DNA from: a virus
DNA length: 51,441 bases
Direction: 5' to 3' (one strand)
Virus record (IMG/VR): IMGVR_UViG_3300039448_000011
Span: 1-51,441 of that record
The notes below the pieces were generated by a model, which saw nothing but the letters and a program-made list of their open reading frames with translations, was not told the origin of the DNA and did no database searches. The translations under genes and the position numbers were made by a program. Positions 40,960 through 47,664 of this stretch are shown here, piece after piece (position 1 is the first letter of the stretch; each line of letters opens with the position of its first letter).

Positions 40960-41390
40960 AGCTCACCGCCCTTAAGACTCTTTATGAGCTCATCATATGA
41001 AAACGCCGAAGGCTTTAGATCTTGGCGAAAATTCAAGCCCGATGGGATTTTGTTGATTTCTATCGGTGGCATTTTGGCGGCGGCGAGCTTATCAATTTCA
41101 TCTCGGGAGTAGTCAATGCCAAGGAGAATATCTGCCTGCCCCTCCAGTCGCTGCATTTCAGCAAGCAGAGCATCCAAATCAAAAAGAGCCGACCTTTCGC
41201 AATTCGGACGCTCCCTAAAAGCTGCCTCAAACGCCTCTATTCTTGCCTCCGTTTTCCGCAAATCTTCAGCCGCTTTAATCAGCGGGCTTTGCTTAACTGT
41301 TAATTTTGAAATCACCAACCAAAAAAAATAAAGAACCGATAAAGCAAGGAGAAAAATCGCCCAAAAGTTAGTTATTAATTCCCAAATCAT
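40956..41390 (-). CDS. Membrane-anchored coiled-coil protein, 144 aa
   Basis: One N-terminal transmembrane helix (WAIFLLALSVLYFFWLVISK, residues 9-28) followed by coiled coil (DLRKTEARIEAFEAAFRERP) and an acidic tail. Sits between ninG and ninB with four-base overlaps, so it is expressed early with replication genes. Similar layouts occur in Rz-type and membrane-tethering proteins, but the early position argues against lysis. Unknown. Confidence 0.5.
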   Translation of the reverse strand: MIWELITNFWAIFLLALSVLYFFWLVISKLTVKQSPLIKAAEDLRKTEARIEAFEAAFRERPNCERSALFDLDALLAEMQRLEGQADILLGIDYSRDEIDKLAAAKMPPIEINKIPSGLNFRQDLKPSAFSYDELIKSLKGGEL

Positions 41391-41929
41391 TCAGTCGCCC
41401 CCTTCTTCTGCATTAACTGCGCTAAATACTCACGTTCAGCCGCTACTTCCCGCTCCCGCTCTAATGGCCACTTAACACCCATTTCAACGCCCTGCGCGTA
41501 GATGAATTCGATAAATTGCGAATATTCCTTCCTGTTAAAGTCCTCCGTACTAGCCCTAAGGCTAACCATCCTTTCACCATCTATGGATGATGTGACCCGG
41601 CTAGGATGTTCCAGCCAATCACCCATACCTATCAGGTCTTTCTCAAACTGATCAACAAGCTTCGCCTTCCATATCTGCAACTCAAATTTTTTACCATATA
41701 CAGAAACCTGCTTAGAGATTTCTCCAATTAAGCTATGTGCTTTTTCGCGTTGCGCTCTCGTTCGGCTTGGACGACGAATCAAAACCGACACACCACCACT
41801 CAGGAGCATCTCAATAACAAATGCTTTAATCGCTGCCATTGCAGCTCTAGCGTTAGACTGATCAAAATTAAATTCTCTAGCCACGTCTTTGATTCCTATA
41901 TTCAGAAGCAACGGCATGAAGATACTCAT
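41387..41929 (-). CDS. ninB: NinB-like recombination protein, 180 aa
   Basis: I use ATG 41929 (MSIFMPLLL) because a TTG further up (41989) has no site; the ends are uncertain. Residues 30-180 align in pattern with lambda NinB: FNFDQSNARAAMAAIKAFVI, SVLIRRPSRTRAQREKAHSL, IGEISKQVSVYGKKFELQIW, MVSLRASTEDFNRKEYSQFI, AQGVEMGVKWP. NinB binds ssDNA and branched DNA and helps annealing-type recombination, so it complements the RecT/exonuclease pair. The first ~20 residues are an unusual extension. Confidence 0.75.
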   Translation of the reverse strand: MSIFMPLLLNIGIKDVAREFNFDQSNARAAMAAIKAFVIEMLLSGGVSVLIRRPSRTRAQREKAHSLIGEISKQVSVYGKKFELQIWKAKLVDQFEKDLIGMGDWLEHPSRVTSSIDGERMVSLRASTEDFNRKEYSQFIEFIYAQGVEMGVKWPLEREREVAAEREYLAQLMQKKGATE

Positions 41930-41990
41930 TCGCAATTCTTCGGCCTGTGCGGTTTTTAGCTGAAAACTTCTTTTCGTATTCCAGAGCAAC

Positions 41991-42086
41991 TTACTGTTGC
42001 TTACTTTTTGGAATTACTGCCATTCGAGCGGCAATCCAAGATCGGTCAGATTCGTTCTTGCCCCGATAGTGATAAAAGCGAGGCAT
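41991..42086 (-). CDS. Possible small protein, 31 aa
   Basis: ATG frame in the gap between ninB and the next gene: PRFYHYRGKNESDRSWIAAR then MAVIPKSKQQ. No ribosome site is clear. It stops right at the potential TTG start of ninB, so it may simply be a leader. The basic aromatic composition resembles small phage peptides, but nothing more can be said. Confidence 0.35.
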   Translation of the reverse strand: MPRFYHYRGKNESDRSWIAARMAVIPKSKQQ

Positions 42087-42109
42087 GATCAAGCTGTTGG
42101 TATCGACGC

Positions 42110-42334
42110 TCACGCAACTACCCGCTTTTCGTACTTCGTCACATAGCCAGACTTACGCATTTCAGCGTCCAGTTTCTGGGCGTATTTTTCGGCTACTGAG
42201 CGAATTCGTGTTCGTTCGCCGCCCAATAGTGCCCAGCCGTCTTTCTTGTGAAGACCAATGACAATTCCTCTCCCAGAGGTAATGTCCTGGTTCATATTGC
42301 TCACTTCGTTTCTGTCTGCGTACTCTCGACTCAT
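42110..42334 (-). CDS. Hypothetical protein, 74 aa
   Basis: Starts in an ATGA overlap with the gene upstream, with GAAGGTG in front. Contains ITSGRGIVIGLHKKDGWALL and TRIRSVAEKYAQKLDAEMRK, a strand-turn then an amphipathic helix ending in a basic tail. Could be a small nucleic-acid-binding protein of the replication operon. No family recognised. Confidence 0.5.
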   Translation of the reverse strand: MSREYADRNEVSNMNQDITSGRGIVIGLHKKDGWALLGGERTRIRSVAEKYAQKLDAEMRKSGYVTKYEKRVVA

Positions 42335-42897
42335 GCAACACCTTCCCGGTCGGAAGTAACTTCGTCGATGCTCGTCAGATCTTCCGCTATCGAATCCAGT
42401 ACTTCGCTAATGTCGTCCTTCATAATTTCCGAGAGACGGCGAACAACGGCAATTTTCAATTCCTTCTCAGAAATACAAATAGGCAATGGCGCTGCAAGCT
42501 TGCTTTCGACTTCGCCTATACTGCGCAATACGGAATTAATTTTGTCGTCTGAAGTTGCTGTTTTTGCTGAATTTACCACTGCCAATTCCTCTTTAAGTTT
42601 GCTTTTGTCGAGAACTAAAACTTCAGGCTTGCGGGCTTTTGGCATTGCCTTTGGTTTTTTCTTTTTAGGTTTAGGCGCCTCAATGACGACTCCCTTGAAT
42701 TTCGCAATACCTTCTCGCGTTGGTCGATAAACATGCAGGCCATCACGAGAAATTAGCTTTTCGGTTACCAGCTCATTGATTGCCCGCGTAAATGCATTGC
42801 CCATCTCTACACCAATACACATAGCAATATTTGCAAGCCTGGCCTTTTCGAGTTTTATCAACGCTTGCAATATTGCGCTTTTCATTATTTGGCTCAT
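42331..42897 (-). CDS. Winged-helix-like DNA-binding protein, 188 aa
   Basis: Start 42897 (MSQIMKSAILQALIKL) in an ATGA overlap. Residues 5-70 look like a winged helix (KLEKARLANIAMCIGVEMGN, AFTRAINELVTEKLISRDGL, VYRPTREGIAKF), followed by a Lys/Pro-rich linker (KPKKKKPKAMPKARKPEV) and a helical, acidic C terminus. Early operon regulator or replication accessory. The linker would make it a two-domain tether. Confidence 0.55.
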   Translation of the reverse strand: MSQIMKSAILQALIKLEKARLANIAMCIGVEMGNAFTRAINELVTEKLISRDGLHVYRPTREGIAKFKGVVIEAPKPKKKKPKAMPKARKPEVLVLDKSKLKEELAVVNSAKTATSDDKINSVLRSIGEVESKLAAPLPICISEKELKIAVVRRLSEIMKDDISEVLDSIAEDLTSIDEVTSDREGVA

Positions 42898-43064
42898 GCG
42901 TCCCAATCACTCACTTTCTGCAACTTCTCGTCGCGATATTCTTCCGGCTCGCTCGCACTATCACGACGAACCCACGTCAGGTGTTGGCTAGACTTGGTAA
43001 TGACGAACGCTTGCGCCCCATCGGGAAGCTTCACGCCATCCCCTGCTTGAAAATCAGTTCTCAT
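42894..43064 (-). CDS. Hypothetical small protein, 56 aa
   Basis: Start at ATG 43064 (MRTDFQAGDGVKLPDGAQAF), in an ATGA overlap with the P gene stop; the longer frame to 43133 has no site. A strand-rich small domain (AFVITKSSQHLTWVRRDSAS) with an acidic tail. The pattern GDxVxLPDGxxAxV is reminiscent of small beta-barrel or SH3-like proteins that bind DNA or RNA. Unknown. Confidence 0.5.
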   Translation of the reverse strand: MRTDFQAGDGVKLPDGAQAFVITKSSQHLTWVRRDSASEPEEYRDEKLQKVSDWDA

Positions 43065-43732
43065 AAAGACTCCATTAGGCTGCGTATATTTCTCTGAGCG
43101 CGGTTTGGCTCCGTAGGCTTGTGCATCAAGCATTCAGAATCGCGCAACGGTTTAAACTCATTCCACGGTCGCCCAGACTTCCAGTGCTCAATTGTTTTAA
43201 GCCGTGCAGAAATAATCATTTCCGTAACGTACTGAGTGTTTTTTCTGCGAGCCTCACCTTGATCCATGATCGACCAAATGTGATACCCAGCGCCGGTTAG
43301 GCGCGTTCGGGGAATTCGGATTTTCGTTAGAATTAAATCAATCGCATTTTTTTCGTTTGGAATACCAGCGCTTATCGCGGCTTCATCCCAGCACCATTGG
43401 CAAAACTGTCCGGCGGCAGGTGGACGCACCCAGCCAGTGGCTCTCGCAGCTTTTAATCCGTGCTCAATGAGCGGGTGTGAATTAACACCAAACTCGATCA
43501 TGGTTTGCAGCCAGACATTGCGAATGCCATTAATTTCGTCCGCTGAGCGGTATAGTTCCCGCCACTTCGGAAAAATCAGGGTTATCTGAGTAATCAACCA
43601 GTTCACCAGTTTCGCGTCCTCCTGCGTCGGCTGAATCGCTGAAGGGGTTTTTACCGAAGTCCTTGAGCCAGTCTGTGGATTCGAGCGCTTCGCGCTGGTC
43701 AGGGCCTGAATTGAATTGCTGACTTGATCCAT
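43061..43732 (-). CDS. P: Replication protein P-like helicase loader, 223 aa
   Basis: Start ATG 43732, with GAGGTAAC seven bases upstream. Residues 50-200 carry lambda P features: VNWLITQITLIFPKWRELYR, WLQTMIEFGVNSHPLIEHGL, AARATGWVRPPAAGQFCQWC, WDEAAISAGIPNEKNAIDLI. P brings the host DnaB helicase to the O-bound origin. The gene's first 203 bases overlap the O gene in another frame, much more than usual. The first 35 residues are a Ser/Thr/Gln linker that may absorb this overlap. Confidence 0.7.
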   Translation of the reverse strand: MDQVSNSIQALTSAKRSNPQTGSRTSVKTPSAIQPTQEDAKLVNWLITQITLIFPKWRELYRSADEINGIRNVWLQTMIEFGVNSHPLIEHGLKAARATGWVRPPAAGQFCQWCWDEAAISAGIPNEKNAIDLILTKIRIPRTRLTGAGYHIWSIMDQGEARRKNTQYVTEMIISARLKTIEHWKSGRPWNEFKPLRDSECLMHKPTEPNRAQRNIRSLMESL

Positions 43733-44495
43733 TGCCGTTACCTCGTTGATTTTTAATATTCTGGTGCTGCACCCAAGCGCGCTGAGTCGATTTAAAAAAT
43801 GAAGTTTCGTAATTCCCGCCAAATGGTTTTTTATTCGCGGTTAGCCAAAATCCAACAAACTCAGGAATGCAATCACGAATAAATTCCTCAGGGATGTTCA
43901 GCATTAAAATTCTTTGGATCGTTGTTTGTTCGGGTTGCCAGCGCTCGGTCAGCTCCTCAGGAGAAGTAAATTCCTGAAGAGGTTCAGATTCAAAAACTTT
44001 TGCCTGTTGTTGTAGTTGTTTATTCCCTTCCCCTTCCCTTTCCCTTTCCCCTTCCCCTTGATAAAGATCGTTACGCGTGGGCGACGCGTCATTCACGCGT
44101 GAAGTATTGGTTAAATTATTAGTATTCATGGGGTCTTCAGCGTGCTGCGCTTCAACTTGGTCGGCAGAAGGAATGACCGATGCCTTTTCTCTGTTATTGA
44201 CAACTTGGTGACGTGAGAAAGACGGAATGCACCCATAGCCTTTGCCCTGAACCGTGTACTGAAAAACAAAACCACGCGTGGCTAACGCGTCAAGCACGCG
44301 TGAAAAGTCAATTTCATCGTATGGCATTACATCTAATTTTAATTGTCTAGGTCGCCACTCAAATCGACCCTCTCTGTCACAACAGGTAAACAAACCTATA
44401 AATGCAAGACGCAGCGGAAGCTCGGTTTCTTTTTCCGCTTCGAATAAATCTTCATGTCGAAACAATTCAGGCTTCACCGTTCTGATTCTGGCCAT
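43530..44495 (-). CDS. O: Replication initiator O-like protein, 321 aa
   Basis: N-terminal winged helix of replisome organisers (RIRTVKPELFRHEDLFEAEK, LPLRLAFIGLFTCCDREGRF, DEIDFSRVLDALATRGFVFQ), a central polar region encoded in part by the origin-like DNA, and a C-terminal DnaT-like segment (FIRDCIPEFVGFWLTANKKP, FGGNYETSFFKSTQRAW). It would bind the iterons inside its own gene and recruit P and DnaB. The low-complexity GEGEREREGEG run comes from the polypurine tract. Weak ribosome site. Confidence 0.75.
   Translation of the reverse strand: MARIRTVKPELFRHEDLFEAEKETELPLRLAFIGLFTCCDREGRFEWRPRQLKLDVMPYDEIDFSRVLDALATRGFVFQYTVQGKGYGCIPSFSRHQVVNNREKASVIPSADQVEAQHAEDPMNTNNLTNTSRVNDASPTRNDLYQGEGEREREGEGNKQLQQQAKVFESEPLQEFTSPEELTERWQPEQTTIQRILMLNIPEEFIRDCIPEFVGFWLTANKKPFGGNYETSFFKSTQRAWVQHQNIKNQRGNGNGSSQQFNSGPDQREALESTDWLKDFGKNPFSDSADAGGRETGELVDYSDNPDFSEVAGTIPLSGRN
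44024..44059. repeat. Polypurine/polypyrimidine mirror repeat
   Basis: The minus strand is 36 bases of G and A only, with seven or more G runs of three or four. The order is nearly mirror-symmetric around AAAGGGAAA, so triplex (H-DNA) or G-quadruplex structures are possible. It sits just beside the first iteron cluster, the place of the asymmetric tract in lambda ori. Confidence 0.7.
44073..44301. other. Candidate replication origin: two triple ACGCGT iteron clusters
   Basis: ACGCGT occurs at 44073, 44084, 44095 and again at 44274, 44285, 44296, always 11 bases apart; the two 31-bp clusters match at 26 positions. The period of 11 is a helical turn and not a multiple of three, so protein repetition cannot explain it. 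Lambda keeps its origin iterons inside O as well. Confidence 0.65.
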
Positions 44496-44598
44496 TAATA
44501 CAAACCCGCAAAGTCGCTTAAAAGTAAAAACACATCAGTACCTTTTCAGGGCCTTAAAAAAACAATTACTAATTTCAAATAAATTAGTAGATAAAATA

Positions 44599-44675
<77 letters not shown>

Positions 44676-44744
44676 AAAATACGTTACGTGATCGACTAAA
44701 ACCCACGCGCCTGACTAAATCATTCGTGTGTGTAACGCATTGAA

Positions 44745-44855
44745 AAGCCACCCCTCAAAGAATGCACTCGGTACGCCTTGCTCCCGCTTTTAACGGCAAG
44801 TACACTCCGGAGTGGCTTATCAATACGTCCTCTGCTGTACTGCGCTAGGCAGAGG
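44745..44855. other. Structured noncoding region of unknown role
   Basis: Outer stem AAGCCAC (44745-44751)/GTGGCTT (44812-44818) encloses GTAC-TTGC/GCAA-GTAC arms around a loop; a second hairpin CCTCTGC/GCAGAGG follows at 44829-44855. The 345-base gap 44676-45020 has no credible gene. Such nested structure suggests a small RNA or a transcription regulatory leader, on either strand. Confidence 0.45.
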
Positions 44856-44950
44856 CTCTAGCTTGGGGAAGATTTAAGGATTCATGGCAATTCTCCAGTT
44901 GATTAACTTTTCTTCTATGGTTCGAATGAGGATTGACCTCTAGCACCCAG

Positions 44951-45007
44951 AAAGCCCGCAGTAGCGGGCTGAGATTTATGCTTTAAAAAGTCCCCGCCGG
45001 AGCGGGG
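44951..45007 (-). terminator. Tandem terminators after the early leftward regulators
   Basis: On the minus strand GCCCCGC TCCG GCGGGGAC followed by TTTTT (44985-45007) and then AGCCCGC TACT GCGGGCT followed by TTCT (44953-44970). The first is a strong intrinsic terminator 14 bases past the stop of the 45021 gene; together they resemble an attenuator before O that needs antitermination. Confidence 0.75.
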
Positions 45008-45020
45008 CAAGGAGTCCGCC

Positions 45021-45242
45021 CTATGCGGAATGCACCAACCTGCAATGGGTTCTCTTTGTTACATCTACATTTTCACGCATAGATTTAATTTCGCTTTGCA
45101 ATGCAGAAAGCAATTCAGACGAACTTTCAGCGCCTTTAATTTTTTTTCTCAAAATATTGAGAATTTCTGCTTCACTTATTCCAAAGTGCGCCGCAATAAC
45201 GTCTAAGTCAGACGAATATTCAGTCTTAATTCTCCCAGTCAT
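45021..45242 (-). CDS. Hypothetical early protein, 73 aa
   Basis: Strong GGAGGGAG site before the ATG. N-terminal half could be a small HTH (DLDVIAAHFGISEAEILNIL) with a basic helix after it (RKKIKGAESSSELLSALQSE), and the C terminus is basic (DVTKRTHCRLVHSA). Position after the RHH-like and cro genes, before terminators, resembles the cII/N slot of lambdoid phages, but homology is not visible. Confidence 0.5.
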   Translation of the reverse strand: MTGRIKTEYSSDLDVIAAHFGISEAEILNILRKKIKGAESSSELLSALQSEIKSMRENVDVTKRTHCRLVHSA

Positions 45243-45302
45243 ACTCCCTCCAGATTTCGCGGCCCTAATTCTGACCTTCTGTTATTTTTTTAAATCAATA
45301 AG

Positions 45303-45611
45303 CTAGTGACTTACCGCAATATTTCCGGAGTTACTTTCTAAATGCTGCTTATCAATCTCTCGACGAAGTGCGCGGATAGAATCTTGAATATCAAGCTGCT
45401 CAAGGCGCTGATCCAGAATAATGTTTTGCTGCATACTGGAATAGCGAACGCCATAGCGATCCAAACCCTCACGAACAAGCTCGCCAATCAGAGTTCCAGC
45501 CTGAGTGCCCAGCGCATCAACCAAAACACAAAGGCGCTCATCGTCATATTCAGAGAGGCGGCACTTTCTACCGTCGCCAGCCTTAACTTGCTTTCGGTCT
45601 TTGTATGTCAT
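45303..45611 (-). CDS. Probable ribbon-helix-helix-like early regulator, 102 aa
   Basis: Residues 12-50 (GRKCRLSEYDDERLCVLVDA then GTQAGTLIGELVREGLDRYG) fit a strand followed by two helices. The C-terminal half is a coiled coil (LDQRLEQLDIQDSIRALRRE). It overlaps cro by 29 bases and has AAGG eight bases upstream, so it is made together with Cro from pR. Could act like CII or as an extra repressor. Confidence 0.5.
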   Translation of the reverse strand: MTYKDRKQVKAGDGRKCRLSEYDDERLCVLVDALGTQAGTLIGELVREGLDRYGVRYSSMQQNIILDQRLEQLDIQDSIRALRREIDKQHLESNSGNIAVSH

Positions 45612-45789
45612 CAGTGCTGCCTTTTTTTGGAGTTGCCTTTAGCGCCCCACCCGTCAGTGCTTCAATTTGATATTGACGCCCCAGTGGTGGGTATTCGCCC
45701 CAGCTTGATATTGTCGTGTGCCAGCAGCCGAGAGCCTCGGCAATCTTTGTTTTTGTACCAAAGTGCTTAACGACTTCTTTAGTTTTCAT
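45583..45789 (-). CDS. cro: Cro-like repressor, 68 aa
   Basis: HTH: KEVVKHFGTKTKIAEALGCW, HTTISSWGEYPPLGRQYQIE. This matches the small Cro family (HFG..T.IAxALGxxxxxISxWG..P.GR.YQIExLTGG). Begins the leftward early operon, divergent from cI across three operator-like sites. It should switch off cI and favour the lytic path. Clear call. Confidence 0.85.
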   Translation of the reverse strand: MKTKEVVKHFGTKTKIAEALGCWHTTISSWGEYPPLGRQYQIEALTGGALKATPKKGSTDDIQRPKAS

Positions 45790-45799
45790 TTCTCTACCT

Positions 45800-45871
45800 T
45801 TGACAGTATTTCGTCAATTCTATACACAGCACTCTGTCAATGTCCAACATTACAATGATAAATAATTGTCA
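45800..45871. promoter_or_regulatory. oR-like operators and divergent promoters between cro and cI
   Basis: Operators: TTGACAGTATTTCGTCA (45800-45816), a weak TTGACAGAG half-site (45840-45824, minus), and TGACAATTATTTATCA (45871-45856, minus). Leftward promoter for cro: -35 TTGGAC (45847-45842), 17 bases, -10 TATAGA (45824-45819), overlapped by the first two sites. Rightward -10 TACAAT (45851-45856) probably serves cI. The consensus also occurs three times before the rightward operon. Confidence 0.65.
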
Positions 45872-45883
45872 TTAGGAGATTTT

Positions 45884-46522
45884 ATGTCGTTCAATGATCG
45901 TGTTAAGCAGAGACGAAAGGCGCTGAAGCTCACACAGCAAGCGGTTGCTGATAAAGTTGGCATTTCACGCAGCGCGGTCAATAGTTGGGAAATGGGTGAT
46001 CATATTCCGGGGGGCAAAGCTGCCATGGCCCTTCCGAAGGTTTTGCAATGCTCCTGGGAGTGGCTAGAGACCGGCAGGGGAAGTCCAGAGGTTATGATTG
46101 CCAAGCTGGAAACGAATGAGCATAAAGTGAAGCTGGTACCACTCCTTGCCAAATCAGAAGTAATCTCTTACCTGGAGGGCACAAAAAACCCTGATCAATT
46201 CCTATCAGAGTCGCTATCTCTCTTGCCAGCAATGTTGAATGGATCAGATCAGTGTTTTGCTATACGGGAGGATTCGCCGGGAATGACCCCTAGAATAATT
46301 CCTGGCGAATTAGTGATAATCGACCCAGAACACGGAGGCGTTCCGGAATCCGGCGGCGAGTGGGCGTTTAATATTGATGGGCAGTTAACTATAGGTGTTG
46401 CAAGATGGACGCCCCGAGGGCTGATGCTGTCATTTTACAATAGAGAGCCGGGGTGGGAGCCGGTGAATATTGGTAGTGATTTGGCGCTAGGAAAGATTTT
46501 GGCATCTATCCCAGCGCCATGA
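45884..46522 (+). CDS. cI: CI-like repressor, 212 aa
   Basis: ATG 45884 follows AGGAG; an in-frame TTG at 45866 is unlikely. HTH at residues 5-45 (VKQRRKALKLTQQAVADKVG, ISRSAVNSWEMG). C-terminal part looks like the S24/LexA fold (FAIREDSPGMTPRIIPGELV, IIDPE): the Ser region has an insertion (DSPGM), and the Lys expected in the xVKRx strand is missing (TIGVARWTPRG). It may therefore resist RecA-stimulated cleavage. Maintains lysogeny; no integrase is seen, so it could be a plasmid-like prophage. Confidence 0.8.
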   Translation: MSFNDRVKQRRKALKLTQQAVADKVGISRSAVNSWEMGDHIPGGKAAMALPKVLQCSWEWLETGRGSPEVMIAKLETNEHKVKLVPLLAKSEVISYLEGTKNPDQFLSESLSLLPAMLNGSDQCFAIREDSPGMTPRIIPGELVIIDPEHGGVPESGGEWAFNIDGQLTIGVARWTPRGLMLSFYNREPGWEPVNIGSDLALGKILASIPAP

Positions 46523-46529
46523 AAAATTA

Positions 46530-46916
46530 CTATTCGTAGCCAGTGCACGAATTTTCACTATCGCAAATTTCTAGTCTATTCGTTGTTTTTGCATACGTCC
46601 CTGCATGATTAAGCTCGTTACAGCCGGGGTCGCCATTTGCAGATGAGGCATAAGAGTAGATGCAGGTATTGATGTAATACGTTCCTTGATTCTGATTTCC
46701 TGAAACTCCGATTCTACAGTTGCACTGAGCGCCATCATCATAAATAAAACTCAACTCCCTGTACCCGCTAAACGATGCGCCGCTCAAATCGAGCGTTGTC
46801 GTCTTATCCGCGGACTCTGTCCACAAGCTAAACAAATCCTTTTCTGATTCGCTACCAGAAGAACCCCCGCAAGCGGCAAGAAAAGCACACACGGCAATAG
46901 TTAAGAAAATCTTCAT
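46530..46916 (-). CDS. Lysogeny-region lipoprotein, 128 aa
   Basis: ATG 46916 behind GGAGGTGGGT. Signal peptide MKIFLTIAVCAFLAACGG with lipobox LAAC, so it is a lipoprotein; the mature part starts GGSSGSES and has many Cys residues (CNCRIG, NTCIYSYASSANGDPGCN, ICDSENSCTGYE) that could form disulphides. It lies between cI and the rightward operator, on the opposite strand, where lambda keeps rex. A conversion or superinfection exclusion gene is likely. Confidence 0.6.
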   Translation of the reverse strand: MKIFLTIAVCAFLAACGGSSGSESEKDLFSLWTESADKTTTLDLSGASFSGYRELSFIYDDGAQCNCRIGVSGNQNQGTYYINTCIYSYASSANGDPGCNELNHAGTYAKTTNRLEICDSENSCTGYE

Positions 46917-46960
46917 ACCCACCTCCAATTTGTTGGTTGTCCCATATTAGCAAAAATAAA

Positions 46961-47039
46961 TGACTAAATACTGTCAAAACTGTTTGACAGTTTACCGTCG
47001 TGCGTATAACTTTAAATCCACATGACGAATAACTGTCAA
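46961..47039 (+). promoter_or_regulatory. pL-like promoter with three operators
   Basis: TTGACAGTATTTAGTCA (46977-46961, minus), TTGACAGTTTACCGTCG (46984-47000) and TTGACAGTTATTCGTCA (47039-47023, minus) match the oR consensus at 16, 14 and 15 of 17 positions. The middle one contains the -35 TTGACA; -10 TATAAC (47005-47010) follows after 15 bases. The first two form a perfect ACTGTCAAA/TTTGACAGT repeat. Confidence 0.65.
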
Positions 47040-47052
47040 TAAGGAGCACGAC

Positions 47053-47454
47053 ATGGGTAGACATTTCTTTAGACCGGTTCGCGGTAGTCAGAACTTCAGT
47101 TCAGATCAAGACCACTCTGAGCTGTTAACTGACGCACTGAACACGCTACTAAACGGCGACGAGCTGGTTACTCATGTTGCCACTCACTCAATGAGTGATG
47201 TTATGCAGCGCCTGCATGATAACGCTGATGACAGCACGAGTCTTGAGAGTGCACTTGTCAGCCTAAACACCGCCGACCTAAACGGCATTGACTTTCTAGT
47301 TGCAAAAATTCGCGAACTTCAGCGCCGTACTGCAAACGAGTACATCGACGAAATTGCGGCTGAGCTTATTGAAGCTAAAAGCGTAAGTCGTGCTCAAGAG
47401 GCTGCCGAAATGCTAGTAGAGCAACGTGAAATGGATCGGGATTACCACTTGTGA
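47053..47454 (+). CDS. Hypothetical first gene of the recombination operon, 133 aa
   Basis: AAGGAG just upstream. Basic start (GRHFFRPVRGSQNFSSDQDH), helical acidic middle (NADDSTSLESALVSLNTADL) and a coiled coil C terminus (LQRRTANEYIDEIAAELIEA). No known family. In lambda-like operons this position often carries antitermination or inhibitor genes; nothing in the sequence proves either. Confidence 0.5.
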   Translation: MGRHFFRPVRGSQNFSSDQDHSELLTDALNTLLNGDELVTHVATHSMSDVMQRLHDNADDSTSLESALVSLNTADLNGIDFLVAKIRELQRRTANEYIDEIAAELIEAKSVSRAQEAAEMLVEQREMDRDYHL

Positions 47455-47645
47455 GTAAGGCATTTGAGGACGCATTTAATGAAATCTTTAAAAATAATTC
47501 AGGGCAGAAAGCCAGCGGGCCGGTTTCACAGAGCGCCGATATGGGTGGCACGACTGATACACGAAGACGGAACAAAAGAAGAGCTATCGAGCAGAACCCC
47601 AATTGGGTTGAACGCCCTTTTGCAACGTCGAATAGATCAAATTAA
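47451..47645 (+). CDS. Small reading frame overlapping the next gene, 64 aa
   Basis: GTG start in a GTGA overlap with the previous stop, giving AFEDAFNEIFKNNSGQ and then a Gln/Ser/Thr/Arg-rich, low-complexity half (TTDTRRRNKRRAIEQNPNWV). It shares most of its length with the ORF at 47479-47664 in another frame. One of the two is probably real; both could be if this is dual-coded DNA. Confidence 0.4.
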   Translation: MSKAFEDAFNEIFKNNSGQKASGPVSQSADMGGTTDTRRRNKRRAIEQNPNWVERPFATSNRSN

Positions 47646-47664
47646 TTCAGGAGAAGTGGCATGA
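47479..47664 (+). CDS. Small reading frame coupled to the annealase gene, 61 aa
   Basis: ATG 47479 (MKSLKIIQGRKPAGRF) with GAGG ten bases upstream, ending in an ATGA overlap with the RecT-like gene. The sequence IWVARLIHEDGTKEELSSRT, PIGLNALLQRRIDQINS has good hydrophobic periodicity. The stop coupling favours this frame over the overlapping one. Family unknown. Confidence 0.45.
   Translation: MKSLKIIQGRKPAGRFHRAPIWVARLIHEDGTKEELSSRTPIGLNALLQRRIDQINSGEVA

Noticed and set aside
44985-45007. CCCCGC/GCGGGG hairpin resembling the CRISPR-like repeat stem
   Set aside because: It lacks the GTTC/GAAC ends and the 60-bp partner and is followed by T5, so it is an ordinary terminator.
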